DNA of 64,000 nucleotides. It comes from Rhodobacter sp. GTDB taxonomy: Bacteria > Pseudomonadota > Alphaproteobacteria > Rhodobacterales > Rhodobacteraceae. The notes beneath the pieces were generated by a model. The model was not told the DNA's origin, did no database searches, and worked only from the letters and a program-made list of their open reading frames with translations. The stretch lies in assembly GCA_027484145.1 (NCBI GenBank), contig JAIXUH010000013.1, positions 248,001 to 312,000 on the forward strand, read 5' to 3'. Shown here piece after piece: positions 16,969-26,174 of the stretch. A program made the position numbers and the translations under genes. Within the stretch, counting starts at the first letter, position 1; the number at the start of each line of letters is the position of its first letter.

Positions 16969-18503
16969 GCGTGCCCCGCCATATGCTTGCCGATGGTGTT
17001 GCGATCCGCCTCGGCGGCGGGGACGACATAGGTGATGCGCCCGCCCGACATCACAGCAATGCGGTCCGACAACTCCAGCACCTCATCCAGATCTTCCGAC
17101 ACCAGCAGGACCGCCGCCCCCTTGTTACGCTGATCGATGATCTGCGCGCGGATTTCGGCCACGGATGCGAAATCAAGGCCAAAGCAGGGGTTGGCCACCA
17201 CCAGCACCCGCACATCACCCGACAGTTCGCGGGCCAGCACCGCGCGCTGCACATTGCCGCCCGACAGGTTCTCGATCGGCGTATCCGGCGACGGGGTCTT
17301 GACGCGGTAGGAGGCGATCAGATCGGTCGCCTTGCGCCGCATTTCCGAAGGCCGCAACCACCAGCCAAGCCCCGCCATAGGGGGCTTGTCAAAGCTGCGA
17401 AAGGCGATGTTTTCAGCCACCGACATGCGGCGCACGGTGGCATTCTTCAACGGCTCTTCCGGCAGGCCAAAGACCTTGAACGTGTCGTAATCCTTGCGTG
17501 TTGCGTCAAAGGGGCGACCGTTGATAAAGATGCGCCCATCCTTGAGGGGCCGCTGGCCCGAAATCGCCTCGACCAGTTCTGACTGGCCATTGCCGGACAC
17601 GCCTGCAATGCCCACAATCTCGCCCCCGGCAATCTTCAGGTCCAGCGCCTCGACCGCCGGCATGCCGTCGCTGTCGTCAACGTAGAGCGCGTTCAACTCG
17701 ACCTTGGTGTCGCTGACCACATCCGCCAACCGCGCGGCGGATTTTCGCACTTTGGTTTCGCCGATCATAAGGCGCGACATCTGATCGGTTGTCATGTCTG
17801 ACACCGCGCCCCCGCCCACATAAAGGCCCCGCCGCAGCACCGAAACGCTGTCGGCAAAGGCCGTCACCTCACGGAATTTGTGGGTGATCATCAGCACGGT
17901 GATGTCACCCCGCGCCGCCATGTCGCGCACAAGGCCAAGGATTTCGTCTGCCTCGGCCGGGGTCAGCACGGATGTGGGTTCATCAAGGATAAGGAACCGC
18001 TGATCCAGATAAAGCTGTTTCAGGATCTCCAGCTTTTGCTTTTCGCCCGCAGCAAGATTGGCGACCGGCGCCTCCAGCGGCACGCGGAACGGCATCCGCT
18101 CCATGAACGCGGCAAGGGCGGCTTTCTCGGCCTTCCAGTCAATCACCGCAGGCAGATCACCGCGCGAGATCACCATGTTTTCTGCCACTGTCAGGCAGGG
18201 CACCAGCGTGAAGTGCTGATAGACCATACCGATGCCCGCATCGCGCGCGGCGGCGGGCGTGTCGATCCTGGCTTCGGCCCCATTCACCAGAAGCTGGCCG
18301 CGTGTGGGCTGGTAAAAGCCCATGATGCATTTCACGAGCGTCGATTTTCCGGCCCCATTTTCGCCAAGCAACGCATGGAACGCGCCCGGCTTTACCGTGA
18401 TCGAGACATCATCCAGCGCGACGAGCGAGCCGAAGATCTTGGTCATGCCCCGGCACTCAAGGCCGATGGCTCTCGCGGCAGTTTTGGCGACGGCAAGGGT
18501 CAT
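16965..18503 (-). CDS. BMP-type ABC importer ATPase with two nucleotide-binding domains
   Basis: 512 residues, a tandem ATPase as in nucleoside/purine importers (YufO type). The first domain has Walker [10 protein letters not shown], signature [11 protein letters not shown] and Walker [11 protein letters not shown]. The second has [24 protein letters not shown] and a degenerate Walker B ([11 protein letters not shown]), the usual asymmetry. The start at 18503 (MTLAVAKTA) overlaps the stop of the paralogous hydrolase gene. It serves the two permeases (20217-22237) and the BMP binding protein (22309-23424), although hydrolase and amidase genes are interleaved. Confidence 0.9.
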   Translation of the reverse strand: MTLAVAKTAARAIGLECRGMTKIFGSLVALDDVSITVKPGAFHALLGENGAGKSTLVKCIMGFYQPTRGQLLVNGAEARIDTPAAARDAGIGMVYQHFTLVPCLTVAENMVISRGDLPAVIDWKAEKAALAAFMERMPFRVPLEAPVANLAAGEKQKLEILKQLYLDQRFLILDEPTSVLTPAEADEILGLVRDMAARGDITVLMITHKFREVTAFADSVSVLRRGLYVGGGAVSDMTTDQMSRLMIGETKVRKSAARLADVVSDTKVELNALYVDDSDGMPAVEALDLKIAGGEIVGIAGVSGNGQSELVEAISGQRPLKDGRIFINGRPFDATRKDYDTFKVFGLPEEPLKNATVRRMSVAENIAFRSFDKPPMAGLGWWLRPSEMRRKATDLIASYRVKTPSPDTPIENLSGGNVQRAVLARELSGDVRVLVVANPCFGLDFASVAEIRAQIIDQRNKGAAVLLVSEDLDEVLELSDRIAVMSGGRITYVVPAAEADRNTIGKHMAGHA

Positions 18504-19195
18504 GCTGCATCCTTTGTCAAAACGGCCAGAAGTGCGGCAGATTCGGCCACGGCCCCGAACACGCCGCCCTGCATCTTGACCATATCGAGCGCGGCAAGGT
18601 GGTTGGTCAGTTTGGTCGCCCCGCAGCAATCCGCCACGATCAGGCATTCAAAGCCGCGATCGTTCGCCTCGCGCATGGTGGTGTGCACGCAGACATCGGT
18701 GGTGATCCCGGTCAAAATCAGGTTGCGGATGCCCTTGGTGCGCAACATCAACTCCAGATCCGTGGCGCAAAAGCTGCCTTTGCCGGGCTTGTCCAGCACC
18801 GCCTCACCGGGCAGGGGGGCAAGCTCGGGGATGATTTCCCACCCCGGCTCTCCCCTGATCAGGATGCGCCCGCAGGGCCCCGGATCGCCGATGCCCGCGC
18901 CAATCTGGCGCGACCGCCAGCGTTTGTTGGCGGGCAGGTCCGACAGATCGGGTCTGTGCCCTTCACGGGTGTGGATCACGGTCAACCCGTTGGCACGCGC
19001 TGCTGCAAGAAGGGCGCGGATGGGTTCAATCGGCGCGCGGGTCAGGCTGATGTCATAGCCCATGCTATCGACATAGCCGCCGGGCCCGCAGAAATCGGTC
19101 TGCATGTCGATGACGATCAGCGCCGTATTCTCGGCCCTGAAATCCCCGTCAAAGGGCCAGAGATAAGGGTCGGCGGCGATGGGGTCAAAGGTCAT
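18500..19195 (-). CDS. Isochorismatase-fold cysteine hydrolase 2 (biuret hydrolase / RutB-like)
   Basis: 231 residues, paralogue of the hydrolase at 16303-16968. Triad segments are [19 protein letters not shown] and [12 protein letters not shown], with KMQGGVFGA near the end. It also contains [14 protein letters not shown], shared with the first copy. Two such hydrolases in one operon suggest two successive C-N cleavages or two related substrates, for example triuret and biuret. The start at 19195 shares bases with the stop of the formamidase-like gene (TGATG). Confidence 0.82.
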   Translation of the reverse strand: MTFDPIAADPYLWPFDGDFRAENTALIVIDMQTDFCGPGGYVDSMGYDISLTRAPIEPIRALLAAARANGLTVIHTREGHRPDLSDLPANKRWRSRQIGAGIGDPGPCGRILIRGEPGWEIIPELAPLPGEAVLDKPGKGSFCATDLELMLRTKGIRNLILTGITTDVCVHTTMREANDRGFECLIVADCCGATKLTNHLAALDMVKMQGGVFGAVAESAALLAVLTKDAA

Positions 19196-20208
19196 TCCGC
19201 CGCCTTTCTGGCACTTTCGCCAAAGGCCCGCGTCGGTGCGGGAAAGCCGCAGGAAGCGCCATCCTTGTGCACCACCTGATCTTCCCACGGCAGGCGATAC
19301 TGCCCGGCCACCATGTCTTGCATAAAGGTATAGGGGCAGTCCTGCGCACCGCCCTTGACCGCGACATAACCGCGATGGCCAAGCTGATAGATGTTGTTCT
19401 CTACTCCCCAATTGATGCGCGCCTCGCGCACCAGATCGGGGCGCACTTCGGCGGTGATGATCTCATCCGCGCGGCCCGTGGTGCCATGGGCAATGACCGA
19501 GCCGTCAAAATTGACGATCATCGCCTCACCCATCGAATCGAAGGTGCCATCGCTGCCGCACATGCAGACATTGGCGGTGACCATCAGGTTCTGAAAGGCA
19601 TTCGCCTGATTGGTGAACTGCCAGCTGCTTCGGATGGGGGCGGTATAGCCAGCGGTGCGGATCATGATTTCCGCGCCCTTGTAGGCACATTCGCGTGCCA
19701 TCTCGGGGAACATCCCGTCATGGCAGATGATCAGCGCAAGCTTTGCGCCCTTTGGCCCGTCAATCACCGGAATGCCAAGATCGCCCGGCTCCCACGGTTC
19801 CACCGGAATCCATGGGTGCATCTTGCGGTAATAGAGCCTGAGTTCGCCCGTATCATCGATGATGATGCCAGAGTTGTAGGGGTTTCCATCGGGATTGAAT
19901 TCCATGATGGAAAAGCACCCCCAAATGCGGTGCTGCGCGCAGGCGGCCTTGAACGCCGCCACTTCGGGCCCGTCCAGACGGCACATGATGGCGGGGTTCA
20001 TGTCCATCGACAGGCCGTGCAGCGCGTATTCGGGGAACACGATCAAATCCATCGTGGCCAAGTTGCGCCGCGCCTTGCCCACCAGTTCCACCACCCGCGC
20101 GGTTTGGGCTGCCAGATCGGCGGGCGTTTCCACCACGGGCAGTTTCAACTGGCACAGGCCGATGACCACACCATTGGGCGATTTGTTCAGGCCGCCAAGT
20201 CCGTTCAT
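19192..20208 (-). CDS. amiF: Formamidase-like nitrilase-superfamily amidase
   Basis: 338 residues, collinear with AmiF over its length. The nitrilase Glu-Lys-Cys triad is in [18 protein letters not shown] and [10 protein letters not shown], and the AmiF-typical stretches [13 protein letters not shown] and [16 protein letters not shown] are present. AmiF hydrolyses formamide to formate and ammonia; aliphatic amidase AmiE is a close relative and cannot be excluded. In this operon formamide could be a by-product of ring breakdown or be imported. A GAGGTAACGT ribosome-binding region precedes the ATG. Coupled to hydrolase 2 downstream. Confidence 0.87.
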   Translation of the reverse strand: MNGLGGLNKSPNGVVIGLCQLKLPVVETPADLAAQTARVVELVGKARRNLATMDLIVFPEYALHGLSMDMNPAIMCRLDGPEVAAFKAACAQHRIWGCFSIMEFNPDGNPYNSGIIIDDTGELRLYYRKMHPWIPVEPWEPGDLGIPVIDGPKGAKLALIICHDGMFPEMARECAYKGAEIMIRTAGYTAPIRSSWQFTNQANAFQNLMVTANVCMCGSDGTFDSMGEAMIVNFDGSVIAHGTTGRADEIITAEVRPDLVREARINWGVENNIYQLGHRGYVAVKGGAQDCPYTFMQDMVAGQYRLPWEDQVVHKDGASCGFPAPTRAFGESARKAAE

Positions 20209-20216
20209 ACGTTACC

Positions 20217-21137
20217 TCATTTGACGATGGAAAGCTCGCCCGGGGCCGCCTGCGAGGCAGCGCCCGACCGGGCCGATGCGATCATGATGAACAGGGTCAG
20301 GATGTAAGGGGCGGCGTTGAAGAAGTAGTAGCCTTGGCTGATACCCACCGATTGCAGGGCCGGGCCGATGGCCCCTGCCGCGCCAAACAACAGGGCAGCC
20401 GCGATGCAGCGTAGCGGGTTCCAGCGCGCAAAGATCACCAGCGCCACCGCCATCAGCCCCTGTCCAGAGGACAGCCCTTCGTTCCAGCTGCCCGGATAGG
20501 AGAGCGACAGGAACGCGCCCCCCACCCCGGCCAGAAAGCCGCCAGCAACGGTGGCCAGCACCCGTACACGTATGGGGTTCACCCCCAACGCGCGGGCAGA
20601 AGCCTCACTGTCGCCGGTCATCCGCACAATCAGGCCGGTCCGCGTATTTGCCAAACCCCACCAAAGGAAGATGGCCACAACGATCCCAACAAAGAACAGC
20701 GGATTGATCTCCAGCGCTTGCCGCAGCGCGGGGTTGTCTGACCATGTGCCAAGCGGCAGCCCCTCCAGCCGGGGGGCAGAAGGCTGGATGTAGGGCTTGC
20801 CGAAAAAGAACGCGATGCCAATGCCGAAGGACATCATGGCAATGCCGACGGCGATGTCGTTCACCCGTGGCAGCGAACAGATCAGACCATGCAGCAGGCC
20901 AAGGAACATGCCCGCCCCGCCAGCAGCCAATACACCCAGCCACGGCTGGCCCGTGTGGTAGGAAATCGCATAGGCCAACATGGCCCCCAGCACGAGGTTG
21001 CCTTCCAGCCCAAGGTTGATGCGGCCCGACTTTTCAGTGATCGTCTCGCCCAAGGCGACGAACATGAACGGTGTCGACACACGGATCGCGCCGCCCAGCA
21101 TGGCAATCAGAACGGTCAGAATTTCATCCGGGCTCAT
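20217..21137 (-). CDS. BMP-type ABC importer permease 2
   Basis: 306 residues, eight or more hydrophobic segments, BPD_transp_2 family (YufQ-like, the shorter permease of nucleoside importers). The conserved motif EKSGRINLGLEGNLVLGA is present near residue 35. It partners the longer permease upstream, overlapping it by 4 nt (21134-21137), and the tandem ATPase. Substrates of this importer class are nucleosides, purines and similar heterocycles. Confidence 0.9.
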   Translation of the reverse strand: MSPDEILTVLIAMLGGAIRVSTPFMFVALGETITEKSGRINLGLEGNLVLGAMLAYAISYHTGQPWLGVLAAGGAGMFLGLLHGLICSLPRVNDIAVGIAMMSFGIGIAFFFGKPYIQPSAPRLEGLPLGTWSDNPALRQALEINPLFFVGIVVAIFLWWGLANTRTGLIVRMTGDSEASARALGVNPIRVRVLATVAGGFLAGVGGAFLSLSYPGSWNEGLSSGQGLMAVALVIFARWNPLRCIAAALLFGAAGAIGPALQSVGISQGYYFFNAAPYILTLFIMIASARSGAASQAAPGELSIVK

Positions 21138-22237
21138 GCGCGTTTGTCCGATGCGGGCTGAAACAGGGCGATGCGCCCTTGCAGCGTTTCACTGGCCAGA
21201 AGGATCACGAAGATCAGCCCCTGCAACACGGCGGCCGTGGCATCGGGCAGGTCCATCCGCCGTTGGATCAAACCGCCCGACGCTTCAATCGCGCCAAACA
21301 AGATCGCGACGATGACGATGGCCAAGGGATTATGCCGCGCCAGAAAGCTGACGAGGATGCCGGTAAATCCGAACCCCGCCACCAGCGAGGCATTGGCCTG
21401 CCCGTGAATGGCCGTCACCTCATAGAAACCGGCAAGCCCCGCACAGGCCCCAGAGATGGCCGAGCAGGCAAGGATCAGCATCCCCACCGGAAGGCCTTGT
21501 GCCTGTGCCGCGCGCGGGTTGCCGCCGGTGACACGGGCGGCGAAGCCAAAGGTGGTGCGCGACATCAACAGCCACAGCAGCACTGCCAGCACCAAGCCCG
21601 CGGCAAAACCCCAGTGCACCTCGGTGCCCGGAATGGGGCCAATCATGTAGTCCTTGCCGATGGGCACGGTGGATGGCTTGTTGGCCGAGGCCGGGTCGCG
21701 CAGCAACCCTTCGACAAAGAAGTTCATCGTGGCGATGGCAATATAGGTCAGCAAAAGCGAGGCGATGGTTTCATTGACCTGCCGCCCGTGACGCAGCCAG
21801 CCGACAATCATGATCAGCGCCGCACCCGTGCACATCGCCATGCCGGCCGTCAGCACCAGCATCAGCATCGGCGGCGACCCGGCGGCAACCAGCGGCACCG
21901 CAAGTGCCGCAGCCGCAAAGCCACCCAGAACCAGTGCCCCCTCGGCGCCGATCATGGTCAGCCCGATGATGGCGGGAATGGCAAAAGCAAGACCGGTCAG
22001 GATCAGTGGTGCCGCACGTTGCAAAGTGTTCTGCAGCGAAAACGCGGAACCAAAGCCGCCCTGCCAGACCAGCGCAAAAAACTGCAGCGGGTTCTTGCCC
22101 AGAAATAGCAGGAAGCCCGAAAACACGATCGCCGCCGTGACCAGCGCGATCACGGGAATCGCTACCGTTTCTGCCACCGCCTTCCAGCGCGGGTTCGCCA
22201 AAAGGCGCGGCATCGGGGCCGATTGGGCCTGTTCCAT
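21134..22237 (-). CDS. BMP-type ABC importer permease 1
   Basis: 367 residues, BPD_transp_2 family, YufP-like longer permease with a hydrophobic N-terminal helix and the family motif LTMIGAEGALVLGGFAA. It forms the membrane channel with the following permease. It starts 71 nt after the binding-protein gene end and overlaps the next permease by 4 nt. Confidence 0.9.
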   Translation of the reverse strand: MEQAQSAPMPRLLANPRWKAVAETVAIPVIALVTAAIVFSGFLLFLGKNPLQFFALVWQGGFGSAFSLQNTLQRAAPLILTGLAFAIPAIIGLTMIGAEGALVLGGFAAAALAVPLVAAGSPPMLMLVLTAGMAMCTGAALIMIVGWLRHGRQVNETIASLLLTYIAIATMNFFVEGLLRDPASANKPSTVPIGKDYMIGPIPGTEVHWGFAAGLVLAVLLWLLMSRTTFGFAARVTGGNPRAAQAQGLPVGMLILACSAISGACAGLAGFYEVTAIHGQANASLVAGFGFTGILVSFLARHNPLAIVIVAILFGAIEASGGLIQRRMDLPDATAAVLQGLIFVILLASETLQGRIALFQPASDKRA

Positions 22238-22308
22238 GGTATTCCCCTTGCGGACAACGAAAGGGGCCGGGCGCGCATCTGGGCACGCCCGGCCGTTCCA
22301 GCATGGGA

Positions 22309-23424
22309 TTAGGTGATCGAGCCGATGACGCCTTCCAGCAGGTAGCCCATCCCGTCAAGGAAGGGGTCGTAGTTGTCATAGGTCTTGTCGATGACGACGT
22401 TGCCGGCATTGTCCTTCAGCGGGCCGACATAGATCGGCTTGCCTGCCTTAAGCCCCTCGATCGCGGCATCGGCGGCGGCAATCGCTTCGGGCGTTGCACC
22501 CGCGCCATAGGGCGTGTTGCGGACCATGTCATTGTGATAGCCGCCCACAACCACGTTTGGCAAAGCCTCACCCTTGGCCAGCATGTCGGCATACATGGTG
22601 TAGATGGTTTCCCACTTGTATTCCGCACCGGTGATAAAGCCCTTGGGGGCCAGCGGGGCCTGACTTGCGTTGTGGCCACAGGTTTTGACGCCGCGCCCTT
22701 CGGCGGTTTCGATTACGACCTTGGGGCCATCAACGTGGCAGGTGATGACGTCGCAGCCTGCATCCACCAAAGCGTTGGTGGCTTCAGCTTCGCGCACGGG
22801 CATCGACCACTCGCCGGTGAAGATCACCTGCACGGTCGCATCGGGGCGCACCGACCGCGCGCCAAGCAGGACCGAGTTGATGTTGGACAGCACCGTCGGA
22901 ATAGGCTTTGCCGCGACAAAGCCGATCTTGCCGCTGGCAGACGACAGGGCAGCCGCAACGCCATCCACATAGTGCGCCTGATTGAGGTAGCAGAAGTAGC
23001 CGCCAAGGTTGGCCGGGTGCTTGTCCTTGTTCCACAGCGGTGCCGCATGGCGGAACTGGATGTCGGGGTATTTGGTGGCCAGATCAATCATGAACGGGTC
23101 GAAATAGCCAAACGACGTGCCCAGAACCAGCTTTGCGCCATCAAGGTTGATCATCGATTCCATCGACTTGGCGCAGGCATCCGTCTCTGGCACGTTCTCT
23201 TCTTCGATCACGGTAACGTTCGGCACGGATTTCAGGATTTCCATGGCAACGGCATGGGCCTGATTCCAGCCAAAGTCGTCACGTGGGCCCACGTAGACCA
23301 CGCCAAGCGTCAGGGCCTCTTGCGCCATGGCCGGGCGCGACAGGCCAAAGGGCAGCGCAGCGGTGGCAAGGCCCGCAGCGCCGGATTTCAAAAGCGAACG
23401 GCGGGAAAGTCTTGTAACGGTCAT
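22309..23424 (-). CDS. BMP-family substrate-binding lipoprotein-like protein, Tat-exported
   Basis: 371 residues. The N-terminus has a twin-arginine pattern (RLSRRSLLKSG), a hydrophobic stretch and an AMAQ cleavage region, so it is probably folded before export. The mature part is BMP/PnrA-like: GVVYVGPRDDFGWNQAH and PDIQFRHAAPLWN are typical. It is the ligand-binding component of the importer encoded downstream. Related proteins bind purine nucleosides or bases; the enzymes in the operon suggest a purine- or ureide-derived ligand. I chose ATG 23424 because it gives the signal peptide at the N-terminus and has GGGGA upstream; the frame stays open for about 290 bases further. Confidence 0.88.
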   Translation of the reverse strand: MTVTRLSRRSLLKSGAAGLATAALPFGLSRPAMAQEALTLGVVYVGPRDDFGWNQAHAVAMEILKSVPNVTVIEEENVPETDACAKSMESMINLDGAKLVLGTSFGYFDPFMIDLATKYPDIQFRHAAPLWNKDKHPANLGGYFCYLNQAHYVDGVAAALSSASGKIGFVAAKPIPTVLSNINSVLLGARSVRPDATVQVIFTGEWSMPVREAEATNALVDAGCDVITCHVDGPKVVIETAEGRGVKTCGHNASQAPLAPKGFITGAEYKWETIYTMYADMLAKGEALPNVVVGGYHNDMVRNTPYGAGATPEAIAAADAAIEGLKAGKPIYVGPLKDNAGNVVIDKTYDNYDPFLDGMGYLLEGVIGSIT

Positions 23425-23486
23425 TCGGATCGTCCCCTGTCGAGTGTGATTTTTCTTGTGGGGAAAGTGCAGCGCACGGCTGACCC

Positions 23487-23506
23487 ATACGTCAAATGAC
23501 ACGTAT
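23487..23506. promoter_or_regulatory. Palindrome ATACGT-N8-ACGTAT upstream of the importer operon
   Basis: Perfect 6-bp arms (23487-23492 and 23501-23506) around CAAATGAC, with a nested GTCA-AA-TGAC. It lies 63 bp upstream of the binding-protein ATG in a 292-bp gap that has no gene. Size and symmetry fit a dimeric regulator, for example a GntR-type protein, and the position fits control of the importer/hydrolase operon. No regulator gene is adjacent. Confidence 0.4.
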
Positions 23507-23716
23507 TTCTGCTGTTTTTGCTTCCTCGGGCAGCGGCTGCGAAGAATGTCCTTGTCTGCCAGATACTTCTGCGGCCGATCACGGATCAAGGCACCGGATA
23601 TCCGAACGTAGGTGCGCAAATCTTGTGCGTGGTTACCGCGCCGTGAAACAAAATGCGGCATTGCAGCAATCTTCAGGTGGCGCAGGGCTGCCCGTGAACT
23701 GGGCAAAGACATAGAA

Positions 23717-24679
23717 TCAAGGCATCAATCCCGCGCCCGCATAGGTTGCGCGCAAACGACCCAGCAGATATTCCTCGGCCCGGATCGGGGCATGGCGCGG
23801 CGGCTGGCCCGGTTCTTCGCACCCCGGCAGACAGGCGACAAGCGCGTCAGGGTTGGGGTCCAGAAAGAAGGCCACCGAATAGCGTTCGCGCCCCGCCGGG
23901 TTGACCACGCGGTGCGGGGTCGACGCGTAGATGTCATTGGTCCAGCGCATCAGGCAGTCGCCGATGTTGCAGACCATCGCCCCCGGCACATAGGGCGCAT
24001 CCAGCCAGACCCCGTCGCGGCGGCGCACCTGAAGGCCGCCGGCATCATCGGTCAGCAACAGCGTGACACAGCCATAATCGGTATGTTCCCCCGCGCCAAA
24101 CTGACCCTTCTCCATGGTCGGCGGCCGTTCAGGGTAATGCAGCAGCCGCAGTGTGGCCATCGGGCGATCCAGTTTGTCGGCGAAGTAATCTGGCGGCAGG
24201 CCAAGATCGGTGGAGAAAGCCTGATGCAGCGCCTGACCAAGACCATGGCATGCCGCGAAATAGGATAGCAGCGTTTCGCGAAAGCCGGGCAGGTCTGGCC
24301 ACAGATTCGTTGCGCGAAAGCCCCGGCCCGCCATTACATCCGGGTCATCGGGTGGCAGGTCCAGCCCGATATTGAATGCCTCCTTCAGATCGGCAGGTTT
24401 CGACGGGTCCAACGCCTCGCCCTTGATCGGCACATAGCCCCGGTTGCCGGTTTTGGATGAAAGGGCGACCGAATTCAGCAATTCCCGTGGTGCTGCAAAC
24501 AGCCGGGCAGACTGGTCAAACACAGCGCGCATCAGGGCATCAGGAATGCCGTGGCCCGTGACATAGAAGAACCCTGTGCCACGGCAGGCCGCGCCGATGG
24601 CCCGCGACACGTCTTGCAACCCGCCGTCCTGCCCGCGCAGCAAGGGGCCAAGATCGATCAGCGGAATGTCGTCTGTCAT
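23717..24679 (-). CDS. 2-oxoglutarate/Fe(II)-dependent oxygenase, isopenicillin N synthase family
   Basis: 320 residues. The DIOX_N region (IPLIDLGPLL) is followed by the double-stranded beta-helix with the Fe ligands HTD (GEHTDYG) and the distal His (STPHRVVNP), and the RYSVAFF segment whose Arg and Ser bind the co-substrate. The family hydroxylates or oxidatively rearranges small molecules; homologues near purine-type importers are uncharacterised. The gene begins 12 nt after the 8-oxoguanine deaminase-like gene, so they form one transcript. The substrate is unknown; a purine or hydantoin is a guess from context only. Confidence 0.85.
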   Translation of the reverse strand: MTDDIPLIDLGPLLRGQDGGLQDVSRAIGAACRGTGFFYVTGHGIPDALMRAVFDQSARLFAAPRELLNSVALSSKTGNRGYVPIKGEALDPSKPADLKEAFNIGLDLPPDDPDVMAGRGFRATNLWPDLPGFRETLLSYFAACHGLGQALHQAFSTDLGLPPDYFADKLDRPMATLRLLHYPERPPTMEKGQFGAGEHTDYGCVTLLLTDDAGGLQVRRRDGVWLDAPYVPGAMVCNIGDCLMRWTNDIYASTPHRVVNPAGRERYSVAFFLDPNPDALVACLPGCEEPGQPPRHAPIRAEEYLLGRLRATYAGAGLMP

Positions 24680-24691
24680 GGCGTTTTTCCT

Positions 24692-26029
24692 TCAGGCGAA
24701 TGTGCGGGCTGCGGCGGAATGGGCTGCGATCAGGCCCGGAATGTCAAAGCCGGGAATGGCCCCGTCGATCACGCGCCAGTTGCCCGCCACCATCACCCGA
24801 TCCGCACGGCTGGCCCCGCAATGCACCAATGCGGCAATCGGGTCGTGATGGCCGGAAAACCGCAATTCATCCAGCGTGAACATCGCCAGATCTGCCTGCT
24901 TGCCCACGGCAATCTCGCCAATGTCATCGCGCCCAAGACAGCGGGCCGACCCTTTGGTGGCCCAGCGCAACACATCGCGGTGCGTAACGCGTCCCGCGCT
25001 TTCATAACCCAGACGGTTCACCATCAGGGCATGGCGCACCTCTTCCATCAGGTTCGAGGAATCGTTCGAGGCAGAGCCATCGACCCCAAGCCCAACCGGG
25101 CTGCCCGCCGCCTCCAGATCCAGCGTCTTGCAAAAGCCCGATGCGAGGACGGCATTCGACGTGGGGCAATGGCAGACGCCAACGCCATGCTTGCCAAGGC
25201 GGCAGCAGTCATCGTGCGTGAAATGCACCCCATGCGCCAGCCAGACGCGCGGCTGCAGCCAGTTGCAGTCTTCCAGCCAGTCGATGGGCCTGTAGCCAAA
25301 GGTGGCCACGCAATAGGCTTCCTCATCCTTCGTTTCGGCCAGATGGGTGTGCAATTGGCAGTCAAAGCGGTCGGCCAGCGCCGCCGATTGCCGCATGACA
25401 TTGCGCGACACGTTGAAGGGCGCGCAGGGGGCAAGCGCAATGCGGATCATCGCACCATCCGACGTGTCGTGATACTTGGTCAGCACACGCTCACTATCCG
25501 CCAGAATGGTGTCATCGTCCTGCACGATGCTGTCGGGTGCAACCAAGCCATCCTTCTTCGACAGCGACATTGACCCACGTGTCACGGTGGCACGGATGCC
25601 CAAGGCGCGGGCCTCTTCCACCTCGATATCCACGGCATCCTCCATCCCGTCATAGACCATGTAGTTGTGGTCCATCGCCGTGGTGCAGCCCGACAGCAGC
25701 AGTTCGGCAAAGGCAAGGCGGGCGGCCACCCTCAGCATGTCGCGGTTCAGGCGTTGCCAGACGGGAAAGTTCGCCTCGATCCACGGGAACAGCTCCAGAT
25801 CGCGCGCCACGGGCCGGGCACGCGACAGGGTCTGGAAAAAGTGGTGATGCGTGTTGATCAGCCCCGGCAGGATCACGTGGCGCGATGCATCAAAGGTTTC
25901 ATCCACCGGCAGGGAGGGCTTTCCGCCCGTTGGTACAAGTTCAACGATCCGGCTGCCCTGCACCACAAGGCCGCCACCGGCCCCTTCGGCAAGAATGGCG
26001 AGGGGATTGCTGATCCAGATGCGGCGCAT
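24692..26029 (-). CDS. 8-oxoguanine deaminase-like amidohydrolase
   Basis: 445 residues, metal-dependent amidohydrolase (ATZ/TRZ, guanine deaminase group). Zn-ligand motif LINTHHHFFQTLSR, the later His pair in QLHTHLAET, AHGVHFT and the catalytic Asp in GLGVDGSASND are all present. The LPGLINTHHH plus CPTSNAVLASG combination is that of enzymes converting 8-oxoguanine to urate; hydroxyatrazine-type aminohydrolases are close relatives and the alternative. It heads the minus-strand block, with an AAAGGAAGC ribosome-binding region. The 145 bases upstream should contain the block's first promoter. Confidence 0.82.
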   Translation of the reverse strand: MRRIWISNPLAILAEGAGGGLVVQGSRIVELVPTGGKPSLPVDETFDASRHVILPGLINTHHHFFQTLSRARPVARDLELFPWIEANFPVWQRLNRDMLRVAARLAFAELLLSGCTTAMDHNYMVYDGMEDAVDIEVEEARALGIRATVTRGSMSLSKKDGLVAPDSIVQDDDTILADSERVLTKYHDTSDGAMIRIALAPCAPFNVSRNVMRQSAALADRFDCQLHTHLAETKDEEAYCVATFGYRPIDWLEDCNWLQPRVWLAHGVHFTHDDCCRLGKHGVGVCHCPTSNAVLASGFCKTLDLEAAGSPVGLGVDGSASNDSSNLMEEVRHALMVNRLGYESAGRVTHRDVLRWATKGSARCLGRDDIGEIAVGKQADLAMFTLDELRFSGHHDPIAALVHCGASRADRVMVAGNWRVIDGAIPGFDIPGLIAAHSAAARTFA

Positions 26030-26174
26030 GAACGGCTTCCTTTGCTTTGCGATTTTGACCGGATGCTAGAAAGCGGGTGGCCAAAACTGCAACTCATTTG
26101 CCACAAACGCTGCACCTACACGGCGCAGTTGCCGCATTCATGGGCAAACCCGGTGCGGCGGTGCGGTGGCTTGC

